DNA from: a bacterium
Lineage (GTDB): Bacteria > Planctomycetota > Planctomycetia > Planctomycetales > Planctomycetaceae
DNA length: 64,000 nt
Assembly: GCA_016124895.1 (NCBI GenBank)
Contig: WGMU01000017.1
Location: 1 to 64,000 of the forward strand
Direction of reading: 5' to 3'
The position numbers were made by a program, and so were the translations under genes. The notes under the pieces were generated by a model. That model was not told where the DNA came from. It ran no database searches and saw nothing but the letters and a program-made list of their open reading frames with translations. Positions 19,791-28,030 of this stretch are shown here, piece after piece. The first letter of the stretch is position 1, and every line of letters begins with the position of its first letter.

Positions 19791-20642
19791 TCACTTCGCC
19801 TCCGGTGAACTTCCGGAGTTCCGTCGTCGGCAGGCAGCGGCGATGTCGAGGACTTCCTGTGTCGCAGCCTCGCGATGAACCGCGGAAAGCTGGCGTCGCG
19901 TGCTGCCGGACTTTTCGTCAAGCCACTCTCCGGCAGATTCCGTGGCAACCAGCCGCGCTCCGTGCTCGGAAGCCAGCGAGTCCAGCAATGTCTGGTAAAG
20001 CTCGATGTAGAGATACTCACGCAACGCCACGGCGATCAGGTGCCGGCGGGTGTTATAAGCGGAGGGCGGAAACCGGCCGGTCTGCTGCGGGGCCGAGATC
20101 GGCAGCAGGTCGTGCGAGACAGGAGTGAACTCGCCGACTCCGTCAAACCGCGCCGAGATGACCGTCAGCCGAGTGATGCGTCCGTCGAGGTAGTCGGTCA
20201 GAACGTCTTCCGCCACAGAGAGCAGCACGTCCGTCAAACCGGCCGTGCTGGTCGGTGTCGCGTACTGGTGGGAAACCGACAGGCCGGCGTTTCGCAGCCC
20301 CGGAACGGACCGATGCCCAATGCAGTAAAGTCGCTCGATGGACAATTCAGACGACGCAGCGACCACCGCCTGCGTCAGTCGCGAGTTGTAGCCGTCGCAC
20401 AAGCCAAGATCCGCGCCGACCAGCAACAGCCCTTGTGTCTGAGCATGGTCGTCCGCGCTGGTCGCCGGAAAATCGAGTGATGCAATCGCCGCCTCAACTC
20501 CAGTCCGGTAAGCACGAGCGGCGGGCAGTCCCAGACGCGTCGACCGGAAATGATGAGCCGACAGCGACTTCATCGCCGTAACCGCTTCGGAAAGTGTCTC
20601 CAGCGACTTCAACCGGCGTTTGAGTGAATGCTCGCGTTTCAT
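19791..20642 (-). CDS. atpG: N-type F1 ATPase subunit gamma, inverted relative to the cluster
   Basis: A 283-residue gamma subunit. The N-terminal helix is MKREHSLKRRLKSLETLSEA followed by AMKSLSAHHF, matching the usual gamma start; the C-terminal helix includes HREAATQEVLDIAAACRRRN. The middle (LLLVGADLGLCDGYNSRL) fits the Rossmann-like core. In N-type clusters atpG normally follows atpA on the same strand; here it is convergent with atpA and must be expressed from its own or the upstream lipoprotein promoter. The ATG at 20642 was chosen by alignment to gamma starts; the frame stays open upstream. Confidence 0.92.
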   Translation of the reverse strand: MKREHSLKRRLKSLETLSEAVTAMKSLSAHHFRSTRLGLPAARAYRTGVEAAIASLDFPATSADDHAQTQGLLLVGADLGLCDGYNSRLTQAVVAASSELSIERLYCIGHRSVPGLRNAGLSVSHQYATPTSTAGLTDVLLSVAEDVLTDYLDGRITRLTVISARFDGVGEFTPVSHDLLPISAPQQTGRFPPSAYNTRRHLIAVALREYLYIELYQTLLDSLASEHGARLVATESAGEWLDEKSGSTRRQLSAVHREAATQEVLDIAAACRRRNSGSSPEAK

Positions 20643-20770
20643 GGATTCGTCCGGCGCGACCGAAGGTCGTTCGATTCGAGACGCACACGATAGCAAACGA
20701 CATTCCAACCGTCTTGAAAAGCCGGATGTACTGCAGACTCTCGAAATCGCAAAGCTGATGCGGCTCGGAG

Positions 20771-21328
20771 TTATTGACCGTAGGCAACCTGCAGATCCTG
20801 CAGCAGCGACTGTTCGAGATTCGAGTCGCGTCCGACTGAGTACCAGCCTTCCGGCGTTGCGGGACCAACCACGGCGTCCAGGTCGCGATGCAGCGGATCA
20901 GTCTGCGGAAACGTCGCGTAACCTGGAGAATTGATGATCAACTTGTCAGGGTCCTCGATTTCTTTTTCGACTTCCACACCGACCAGATAACCGCCGTTGA
21001 CAGGAGTCATCGTCACTCTGGCCTTGCGACGAATCGACTGAAACGTGCTTTCCAGTCGGTCAATTCCCGTCACAGAATCCGGATGCCACGGTTCGATCAC
21101 GCTGGCTCCCGGTTTGTACTGGGTCTCGATCACGCCATCGAGTTTGTTTTCCCGCTCGACAGGAAACTGGTACGCATGCAGAACGTCGACCGTATCTTCC
21201 CAGAGCTGCTCGTGATTCGACGACGGAATGAACATCGGATTTGACGTCGTCAGCGGCACCATCGCCGCGCAGCCCACCAGCGGGAGCAGCAGCAGCAGCG
21301 CAGTCAGCAGTCGCAGAACAATCGGCAT
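20771..21328 (-). CDS. planctomycete lipoprotein of unknown function
   Basis: A 185-residue protein with a lipoprotein signal: short N-terminus, hydrophobic run LLTALLLLLPLVGC with the lipobox LVGC, cleavage before Cys20. The mature part contains NHEQLWEDTVDVLHAYQFPV and VTMTPVNGGYLVGVEVEKEI and has no other cysteines or recognised catalytic motif. It lies 128 bases upstream of atpG on the same strand and could be cotranscribed with it, but a link to the ATPase is only positional. Membrane attachment is expected; the membrane is not known. Confidence 0.75.
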   Translation of the reverse strand: MPIVLRLLTALLLLLPLVGCAAMVPLTTSNPMFIPSSNHEQLWEDTVDVLHAYQFPVERENKLDGVIETQYKPGASVIEPWHPDSVTGIDRLESTFQSIRRKARVTMTPVNGGYLVGVEVEKEIEDPDKLIINSPGYATFPQTDPLHRDLDAVVGPATPEGWYSVGRDSNLEQSLLQDLQVAYGQ

Positions 21329-21564
21329 CAGACGTCCGTGTCGTTTTTGAACTGCGGTCTCAAGGCTTGATCCACACCGATCCGTCGGCGCAGTTCTACA
21401 CTCCTGAACCCGGCAGTGGGGGAAGTCTCGCAGCCCTCCGCGAATCGCTCAAGACGGCTTTCGAGGCCCTGATTCGCCCCGAAATCGCCTGTCTCCAATC
21501 GCCGCAAAACGGATGGCAAGCCCTCGGCCCATTCGTCGCCAATCAACTGCTCGCACTGCGATAG
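21329..21564 (+). pseudogene. possible start-less gene remnant
   Basis: A plus-strand frame ending at a TAG at 21564 reads like protein sequence (FELRSQGLIHTDPSAQFYTP, then SLAALRESLKTAFEALIRPE) but has no ATG or GTG start in the gap; a TTG before IHTDPS is the best option. It is antisense to the 3' end of the permease gene for its last 22 bases. It may be a decayed gene, or only a GC-rich open frame. No family is recognised. Confidence 0.2.
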
Positions 21565-22379
21565 TGCCGGAGCGACCACTGAAAGACGAGGCGCGACACA
21601 ACAAGCCCGGCCAGGGACGCGCACAGGCCGACCAGCGGCAACTGCCAGGAATCTACCGTCTTCGCGATAACGGTTGCGGGCACGGTCACGACCAGCAGGA
21701 TCGGGATTACCCAGGTGAAGGCTCCCTGCAGCAGTTCGCCGCCCTCCAGCCGGTTCGGATCGGTACCATTCCAGATACTCCGCGGATAGCGGGCAAAGAC
21801 GGTGATGTAGAACCAGAAGTCGTACAGCCCCTGGTTGCGGCCGAACAGGATGCTCGTGCTCGCCAGTGAGATCATCAGGCTGTAGAAGAACGCGACGCCG
21901 ACGATCACGTAAACCACGTACGCGAACACCTGCAGCAGCGTGACTGGCTCGCCGATGCCGTACAGCGCGTAACCCAGAAAGCCCAGGGCGAACAGCATCT
22001 GGTTGATCATCGCCAGTTCAACTTTTTCGCAGGACACCAGAAACTGCGTATCGATCGGCTTCAGCAGCACGAAGTCGAGATTGCCGGTGCGAATCAGCTC
22101 GCTGAAGTTCGCACAGTTCGGCATGAAGAACGCCTCGACGAACGCATTGATCAGCATTCCGGTTGCCATGAAGGCGAAGTACTGCTCCCGAGTCCAGCCG
22201 TTAATCTCCGGCACGTTGCTGAAGATGATCTCGAACAGCGTGATCTGCGCGGCGAACCAGAAAGCTCGCGTCACCAGGTTGATGAGAAAATTGCCGCGAA
22301 ACGTCATCTCGCGAACCAGCGCGTTCCGCAGAAACGTCAGCCACACGCGGCGATAGTCAGCTCGATCAGTGGTCGACAC
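21543..22379 (-). CDS. ABC-2 type permease (DUF990-like)
   Basis: A 278-residue membrane protein with six hydrophobic segments, matching the ABC-2 family branch once called DUF990 (sequence signs: [50 protein letters not shown]). These proteins usually work in pairs with a second permease and an ATPase of the daunorubicin-resistance type; neither partner is next to it here, so they may be encoded elsewhere. The transported substrate is unknown. Confidence 0.85.
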   Translation of the reverse strand: MSTTDRADYRRVWLTFLRNALVREMTFRGNFLINLVTRAFWFAAQITLFEIIFSNVPEINGWTREQYFAFMATGMLINAFVEAFFMPNCANFSELIRTGNLDFVLLKPIDTQFLVSCEKVELAMINQMLFALGFLGYALYGIGEPVTLLQVFAYVVYVIVGVAFFYSLMISLASTSILFGRNQGLYDFWFYITVFARYPRSIWNGTDPNRLEGGELLQGAFTWVIPILLVVTVPATVIAKTVDSWQLPLVGLCASLAGLVVSRLVFQWSLRHYRSASS

Positions 22380-22459
22380 AGTGCGCGAACCTCATCCGAA
22401 TTGAAAGACATGAATTTGACCCGACAGGCTGACTCCCGACCAGTATTTAGGACATCCAG

Positions 22460-24085
22460 CTAGCCGCCTTTGGCAACCCGGCGATACCGCTCACCCTGAG
22501 GTGAATCCATGAACGCGGCAACGCCTGGTCCAAGTGCCCGGACCTGCGCGTTGTTGCCGAAATAGAATCCGTGCTGACGAAAGGCCGCTGTGAGCGTTTT
22601 CAGACAGCCGTCGAAATCCCGCCGTTCAGCCTGAACTCGAAACAGCACGATCTGGGCGTTCTGCAGGTCGGGTTCAGACTCGATCGCAGCGGTCACGACA
22701 GATGCTGCACGATCCAGATCATCAGTCTCCAGCACCGTTTCTGCGAGCAACGACCCCAGATACGCATCCTGTTCCGTCCGTTTGTAAAGACGCTCCAGGC
22801 ACTGCAGCAATTGTGGTTTGTCTTCCTTCAGCGCGTAGTAGTCAATCAGCACAAAGTCGAGGGCTGGATCGTTCGGATGGGCTGACCGAAACGCTTCCAT
22901 CGCTCGCACGTACTCTGGGTCATCACGTAGGGCCTGCGCTGCCTGCAGTCGCAGAAGCAGGAGCATCTTGTCAGTCTTCAATTCGGTCGGCAACGCCTGA
23001 CTAAGCCGCAGAATCCCTCGATGATTTCCTCTCTGTCTCGCAAGAACCAGTTCGTTGACCCGTCGGAAGTACTCGGCGGCAGCACGATCGGTACCTGTCA
23101 GCCGTTCCAGCAGACTGCGATTCTTCGCAGCGACCGCCGGAATGACGCCACGCCGTCCCGTCTCCGAAATTCGTTCCGCCGTCAGATAGGAGTACACGTC
23201 AAGAACGCGAATCCGACCGTCACTTCTGCGTACAGGAATCAGTTCGTTGTAGCTGACAGCTCCATCTGACTGCAGCAAACGGATCAACGCCCGCCGCTCG
23301 CCATCAACTGTCAGTACACGCTGAAAGCGAATGGAGCCACCGGCATGAATCTGCGCAACCATCTGCCCGACAAAACTTACGGGCTGTAAAAAAGCTTGCC
23401 GGAATCCCGCTTTGAATCCCGCACGGTCCGAGGCCGACATTCCCAACCCCCGCGTGATCAGATCGGACAATCCATCGAAATCCATCAAGGCCACGGTGGC
23501 CGAACTATTTTCACTCGAAATCGACGCGGCAAAGTCGCGGCCAAGCTGCGCGATCTCCTCGTCTGAGATATCCGCCGTGCCGTCGACTGTCCCGATTCCC
23601 TTCTCTAGTACCGATCCCGCTCCGATGTCGAGACCAGCAGGCGAAGCGATCTGCGGTCTGGCGGGATCAATCTCCTGCCCTCCGTTACCACCAGCGAACA
23701 CGAATATTGCGGCAGTGACCAGCAGGGCTGCACCCACGGCCCCTCCAGCAACGATAAGCGGATTAAACCGCGACAGACTCTTGCGTTTGCTCGTTCCACT
23801 GCGACTTCTGCCGCATGAGGACGAACTCCTGGCAGTCCGCCGGCGAGGCCTTGGTTCGCATTCATCTTCAGTGTCGACAGTCGAGGTTGCCACTTCGTAT
23901 TCATAGAGATCGCACGAATACTTTTCGTCTTCGGCTTCCCAGGCGTCATCGTCCTTGGTCGGCAGCTCAATACGGAACTTCCTGCCGCAGTTCGGACATG
24001 GGACGACGCGACCAACAGGCGCGCGACTCTTAATCTTCAGCGATGGATTGCAGCATGAACAGAAGACTTCAACCGGCCCGGGCAT
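22460..24085 (-). CDS. zinc-ribbon, single-span membrane protein with TPR-like tail
   Basis: A 541-residue protein. Residues 9-34 form a zinc ribbon-like N-terminus (FCSCC, then CPNCGRKFRI). An Arg/Ser-rich stretch (about 70-100) precedes a single membrane helix (FNPLIVAGGAVGAALLVTAA). The outer part of about 400 residues is mostly helical, and its last 200 residues, with alternating A and L positions, resemble tetratricopeptide repeats. The ATG at 24085 has GGAG ten bases upstream and is preferred over the in-frame TTG at 24109. The function is unknown. Confidence 0.7.
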   Translation of the reverse strand: MPGPVEVFCSCCNPSLKIKSRAPVGRVVPCPNCGRKFRIELPTKDDDAWEAEDEKYSCDLYEYEVATSTVDTEDECEPRPRRRTARSSSSCGRSRSGTSKRKSLSRFNPLIVAGGAVGAALLVTAAIFVFAGGNGGQEIDPARPQIASPAGLDIGAGSVLEKGIGTVDGTADISDEEIAQLGRDFAASISSENSSATVALMDFDGLSDLITRGLGMSASDRAGFKAGFRQAFLQPVSFVGQMVAQIHAGGSIRFQRVLTVDGERRALIRLLQSDGAVSYNELIPVRRSDGRIRVLDVYSYLTAERISETGRRGVIPAVAAKNRSLLERLTGTDRAAAEYFRRVNELVLARQRGNHRGILRLSQALPTELKTDKMLLLLRLQAAQALRDDPEYVRAMEAFRSAHPNDPALDFVLIDYYALKEDKPQLLQCLERLYKRTEQDAYLGSLLAETVLETDDLDRAASVVTAAIESEPDLQNAQIVLFRVQAERRDFDGCLKTLTAAFRQHGFYFGNNAQVRALGPGVAAFMDSPQGERYRRVAKGG

Positions 24086-24220
24086 CAGATTCTCCGTTGG
24101 TTTCAGCAAAACGACACGAGATCACTGCGGAACGTCATCCGGCACTCTCAGCGCAACTGGAAGTCACGTTCTTCCTGCCCAGAGTACTGGCCGCGGATCA
24201 ACACATATAAATCAGCCTGG

Positions 24221-24254
24221 CATCTGTGTCCACCTGCGTGAATCTGCGGCTAAA
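24221..24254. repeat. dispersed-type repeat with a ten-base internal period
   Basis: The gap between the zinc-ribbon gene and the YfhO-like gene contains three consecutive, related ten-base blocks: ATCTGTGTCC, ACCTGCGTGA and ATCTGCGGCT. Sequences of this style are scattered through many bacterial genomes outside genes. Only one copy is seen in this window, so dispersal must be checked elsewhere. The rest of the 210-base gap shows nothing else clear apart from the hairpin at 24269-24293. Confidence 0.5.
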
Positions 24255-24268
24255 TCACGTCATGAAAT

Positions 24269-24293
24269 CTGAGATTCAGATTCCAGATCTCAG
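24269..24293 (-). terminator. possible terminator of the YfhO-like gene
   Basis: CTGAGAT at 24269-24275 and ATCTCAG at 24287-24293 form a 7-bp stem with an 11-base loop, three bases beyond the stop of the minus-strand gene. On the minus strand it is followed by ATTTCATG, a short and imperfect T-run. Confidence 0.4.
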
Positions 24294-24295
24294 CG

Positions 24296-26395
24296 TCAAT
24301 TGGACACGGATCGGCTCTGGCTCTCAAGCCGACGTGCTCGCGACCTGGCGAACACGGCAACGCACACGACAAGTCCGATTGCTGTCAGCACGAAGCCGAC
24401 GCGCAGGCTGCGCGGCTCGAAGGTCCATTCGATTCGATGGTTCCCGACCGGGAGCTCGACGCCTCGAAACAGGCCGTTGATGGCGAGTGCCTCGGATGGC
24501 TGTCCGTCGACGGTGACCTTCCAGCCGCGATAGGCGAGGTCGGTCAGGATGACGATCGCCGCTTCCGGCGCGACGACGGACAACTCGACCCGGCCGGGCT
24601 CGTCGCTGATCACGTCGACCTTCTGCCCGGCCTGCGGGAGGTCGAAGTACGCGCGGCCACGCGTCGACGCCAACTCGTAAAGATACAACGGCTGTTCCGG
24701 CGAGCGAGCCCAGGCAGGATTAAGAAACGCGTCCGGCTCAGCCAGCACGAGTTGCACGCCGCGAACAGCGTCGGTCGCCAGTGGATCGAATGAGAGGATG
24801 TGTGTAATGCCGGACCGCTCGGCCCAGGCAATGAAGTCAGGCGTGAGTGTTTCGAGCTGCGGAGCCCGCAGTTTCGGGTCGTAATACTGACTCGGCCCGA
24901 TGCCCAGGTATTCGGGCACGGACGAAACGCCGAGCAGGTTCGGCAGATTTGGTCCCGGAGCATACAGCCGCGGCAGACCGTCGTACTCCTCCAGTCGCTG
25001 TCGGATGATGCTGTGCTCCAGCCGCGCGAGAACCGGCTGATCGAGAATCGGCGAGACCGCGACGACTCGAGCGACGTACTTCAGATCGCTGATTGTCGCG
25101 CAGAGGACGATGGCGAGTACGATGCCAGACGTCAGGCAGCGTTTGCGTTCCAGCAAAGCGCTGAGTGCCCGGCCGGCAATCAGGGCGACGCCGAGCGTCG
25201 TCACAATTCCATACCTCCCAGGTCCTCGAAAGAAGCCGAAGCCCGGCAGGTGCTGCGTGACCGGCAGCAGCCAGCCCGTTGCATAAATGACCGCCGCCAG
25301 ACTCAGCAGCAGCCACAGCGCGACGTCGCGATGCCACAACTGCTCGCGGGCACGCGTCGAAGCCAGTGCCAGGCCGATGATCAGCAGGGGCACGAGCCCG
25401 AAGTAAAGGTGCGCTTCCGTCTGGTTCGTCCCCGACGAGATCGCCAGCGTGTCGAGTTGCCGCAGAGCCTGATCGCGGTCAACTTCGGGGGCGTACCAGA
25501 ACCACCACGACGCGATGACCTGAGAGAGGTACAGCGGCGGAATGTGCCCGTGTCCGGGATCGAACTCCTGGCCGTCAATCGTCTCGCGCTGGCTGGTCCG
25601 CTTGAGTTCCCAGCTCGGCACGAGTTGTGGCGCGGCGAGGCAGCCACCAAGCGCGACAGCCAGAACAACACTGAGGCCTCGACGCCAGCGACCGACCAGC
25701 GGCTTTGCAGCATCCTTCGACTCGCCACTCGAATCAGCCCGGCAGAACCAGATCCTCAGCCCGGCATAACAAACCACGAGGAGCTGCGTGATAAACGCCA
25801 GGTTGTAGTGCCCGGCGAGCATCTGCAGGGCGAGCGTCGCGCTCAGGCCGACCAGCCAGCGGGCATCGCACCGCGACAGAAACCGCTCAGTCCACCAGAT
25901 CGCCAGCGGCATCCAGGCCGCTCCGATGATCGCCCACTCCAGACTGATCCGCGGCGGCGACCAGCCATATGTGAAAACCGTCGCGGCGAGTGCCGCTCCA
26001 GCCGCTGACAGCTTCAGCTCGCGAGCCAGTAGCCAGGTAAACACGAACGCGAGCACGTAGTGCAGCAACTGATTCGCGTTGTAGGCCGAGTTCAAATCCA
26101 GCAGCCGGTAAAGCACCAGGTGCGGCGGATAGAACGCTCCGGTCTGACTCTCAGCAATCAGCGGGTACCCGAAGCTGGTCCGGTTGTTCCATAGCGGAAT
26201 CTCGCCGGCCCGCAGACTCTCCGCGTAGAGCTGCTTCTGCGGGAAGAAGTACGAATAGATGTCGCCGCCAATCAGCCCGCCGCCGGTCCAGAGTTTCGCC
26301 CAGAAGACGACGCTCAGCGCGACCGCCGCTGCCACCACGATCGGCCACTCGACAGGTTTCATTCGCGTTTCAGTGTGAGCAGGAGATTCGGACAC
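24296..26395 (-). CDS. YfhO-like polytopic membrane protein
   Basis: A 699-residue protein with about twelve membrane segments in the first 440 residues and a soluble C-terminal domain (residues about 450-670) followed by a last helix (VGFVLTAIGLVVCVAVFARS). The signs FSYFFPQKQLYAESL-like start, GEIPLWNNRTSFGYPLIAES and LTDLAYRGWKVTVDGQPSEA are characteristic of the YfhO family, which belongs to the GT-C membrane glycosyltransferase-like group and uses polyprenyl-linked sugars in the cases studied. The start is GTG at 26395; the ATG at 26362 is an alternative. The acceptor is unknown. Confidence 0.85.
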   Translation of the reverse strand: MSESPAHTETRMKPVEWPIVVAAAVALSVVFWAKLWTGGGLIGGDIYSYFFPQKQLYAESLRAGEIPLWNNRTSFGYPLIAESQTGAFYPPHLVLYRLLDLNSAYNANQLLHYVLAFVFTWLLARELKLSAAGAALAATVFTYGWSPPRISLEWAIIGAAWMPLAIWWTERFLSRCDARWLVGLSATLALQMLAGHYNLAFITQLLVVCYAGLRIWFCRADSSGESKDAAKPLVGRWRRGLSVVLAVALGGCLAAPQLVPSWELKRTSQRETIDGQEFDPGHGHIPPLYLSQVIASWWFWYAPEVDRDQALRQLDTLAISSGTNQTEAHLYFGLVPLLIIGLALASTRAREQLWHRDVALWLLLSLAAVIYATGWLLPVTQHLPGFGFFRGPGRYGIVTTLGVALIAGRALSALLERKRCLTSGIVLAIVLCATISDLKYVARVVAVSPILDQPVLARLEHSIIRQRLEEYDGLPRLYAPGPNLPNLLGVSSVPEYLGIGPSQYYDPKLRAPQLETLTPDFIAWAERSGITHILSFDPLATDAVRGVQLVLAEPDAFLNPAWARSPEQPLYLYELASTRGRAYFDLPQAGQKVDVISDEPGRVELSVVAPEAAIVILTDLAYRGWKVTVDGQPSEALAINGLFRGVELPVGNHRIEWTFEPRSLRVGFVLTAIGLVVCVAVFARSRARRLESQSRSVSN

Positions 26396-26454
26396 TTGTC
26401 GCTGCTGGATTTTCAGTAACGAAGAGTCAGGCGAGGCACTTCAGAGAGAACATT

Positions 26455-26516
26455 GTGTGCCACTGGTTCTGCCAGTGCTCATGCCGCGTGACGCACTGGC
26501 AGAGCCAGTGGCACAC
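26455..26516. repeat. long planctomycete-type palindrome (REP-like)
   Basis: Arms at 26455-26478 and 26493-26516 are complementary over 24 bases with one T/C difference (a G-U pair in RNA) and a 14-base loop. Each arm begins GTGTGCCACTGG and contains its own smaller palindrome (CACTGG...CCAGTG). Sequences of this type are common in gaps of planctomycete genomes. It lies between two minus-strand genes and could act as terminator for the gene ending at 26559 or as a dispersed repeat. Confidence 0.85.
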
Positions 26517-26558
26517 GACAAATCAGATTCGCTGAATAACCTCGCGACGAATGGTTGC

Positions 26559-27944
26559 CTACTTCCTGAACGCCGCAGCAACGGCGTCGAGCTTCGCGTC
26601 GCTCAGATAACCGTAGCGGTTGATCCACAGGCCGGAGATTGCGTCGCAGCCCGCGACCAGATTCAAACGCCGAGTGAAGTCATCGAGCGGTCCGTAACCG
26701 TGGACGAGTGCCGTGACCGCGCAGGCATCGCCGACCTGTTCAGCCACCTCGGCGAGCTTGCGAAGCTGCGGTGCGTCAGGAATCGGATGCGGTTCGTCCG
26801 GAGCCGGGTAACCGTAATCAGCAATCGTCGAACCGCCGTCTCCCTCGGCAATCTCCATCAGACGGACGAGGCTCCGCACGACGGACTCTTCGCTCAACTG
26901 AGGATTCGCAGCGAGGATCGGTTCGGCCCAGAACTTCACCATCAGCGACCAGTGCATCGTGTAAAGCTTCGGCGAGACTGCCTGGCAGATCTCAGCAGCT
27001 CCCGGAAAGCTGAAGCCCGTTGTCAGCGTGTACTGCGGCATGAACGCATTGGCCGACAGCTCACAACTCTCGCCTGCGGCCTCGTCAATGATGTCCCGCC
27101 AGTGCTGCAACAGATCGACGGACAGCGCCGACTTCAGCAGCAGCCACTCGCCCAGGCCAGCGGACAGGTCGTCCGGCACCGACCAGTCCCGCTCGAAGTC
27201 CGCGTTCGTGAGCCTGCGGTCCGGGTTTCGGCCGAGCAGCAGGTCGTAGAACTCACCCACGTCGGCTTTGATGGCGTCGAAGTCGAAGCCGCGTTCGAGC
27301 GACCATTCACGCACGTGATCACTGAAATCCTGGAAGACTTCGCCAAGTGTATAACAGGGATACTCGGGCCAGTCCGGACGGAAACCGCTGATCTTCGGGT
27401 ACGCGGCGACGAGGTCGCGCACGTACGCGGCGTTGTAAGACCGGACCGCTTCGCTGGCGAGACTGCCCGTATTGGCCATCCGGTTCGCCGGGATGCTCCC
27501 GTCCGGCAAACGAGGCTTGTCTTCGTCCCGCAAACCGGATGGCTGGACCGCTCCGACCTGAAAATAGACCTTCAGTCCGGCGTCGACGGCGCGATCGATG
27601 AACTGACCAATGATTGCCCCATGCTCGTCGGTCAGGTCGTTCGGCTGCCGCGGTGCATAGGGCGAGTCACGGTAGAAATCAGCGTTCGGGTGATAGCTGA
27701 CGCCGCTGCGAACCCACAGCGAATGCTTACCCCACAGCGGTCGATCGAAGACGCGCGGACTGCTGCCGGCATCAATCGGCGGTTGAAAGCTGCCGTTGGA
27801 CTCGTCACCCGGAGCCGTCACAGTCGGATTGACTGTGACTGCCGAAGCTCCGATTCGTTGCAGGTTTTCGATAATCAGCTCGACGCCTTCACTCAGGATG
27901 AAGTCGCCCAGCACAGTGATTCCCAGAAAGTCGCGTCCGGCCAT
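26559..27944 (-). CDS. unknown protein, probable TIM barrel of glycosidase-like type
   Basis: A 461-residue protein with no signal peptide. The sequence starts with LGITVLGDFILSEGVELIIE and has alternating strand/helix patterns (for example AGLKVYFQVGAVQPSG, then ISGFRPDWPEYPCY, then SPKLYTMHWSLMVKFWAEP) that suggest an eight-stranded barrel related to glycoside-hydrolase-like families. Acidic residues at strand ends (D and E in RPDWPEYP) could be catalytic, but this is inference. It lies 86 bases after a Tat-exported isomerase-like gene on the same strand, so both may act on one sugar compound. No family name is assigned. Confidence 0.65.
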   Translation of the reverse strand: MAGRDFLGITVLGDFILSEGVELIIENLQRIGASAVTVNPTVTAPGDESNGSFQPPIDAGSSPRVFDRPLWGKHSLWVRSGVSYHPNADFYRDSPYAPRQPNDLTDEHGAIIGQFIDRAVDAGLKVYFQVGAVQPSGLRDEDKPRLPDGSIPANRMANTGSLASEAVRSYNAAYVRDLVAAYPKISGFRPDWPEYPCYTLGEVFQDFSDHVREWSLERGFDFDAIKADVGEFYDLLLGRNPDRRLTNADFERDWSVPDDLSAGLGEWLLLKSALSVDLLQHWRDIIDEAAGESCELSANAFMPQYTLTTGFSFPGAAEICQAVSPKLYTMHWSLMVKFWAEPILAANPQLSEESVVRSLVRLMEIAEGDGGSTIADYGYPAPDEPHPIPDAPQLRKLAEVAEQVGDACAVTALVHGYGPLDDFTRRLNLVAGCDAISGLWINRYGYLSDAKLDAVAAAFRK

Positions 27945-28030
27945 TGGTCATTCCGAGGGGTAAGTTGAGACAGAGGTGGGAAACTATCGGAAAGACCGAC
28001 GGATTGACACGGACGCGTTTGACCGACTGG

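Noticed and set aside
24800-26008. 402-codon plus-strand frame opposite the YfhO-like gene
   Set aside because: Very high Arg/Gln content and no motif; the YfhO-like frame shows the expected membrane segments.
26457-27968. 503-codon plus-strand frame opposite the barrel-like protein
   Set aside because: It has no recognised motif and crosses the palindrome; the minus-strand frame has a regular protein pattern and sits in a same-strand run.
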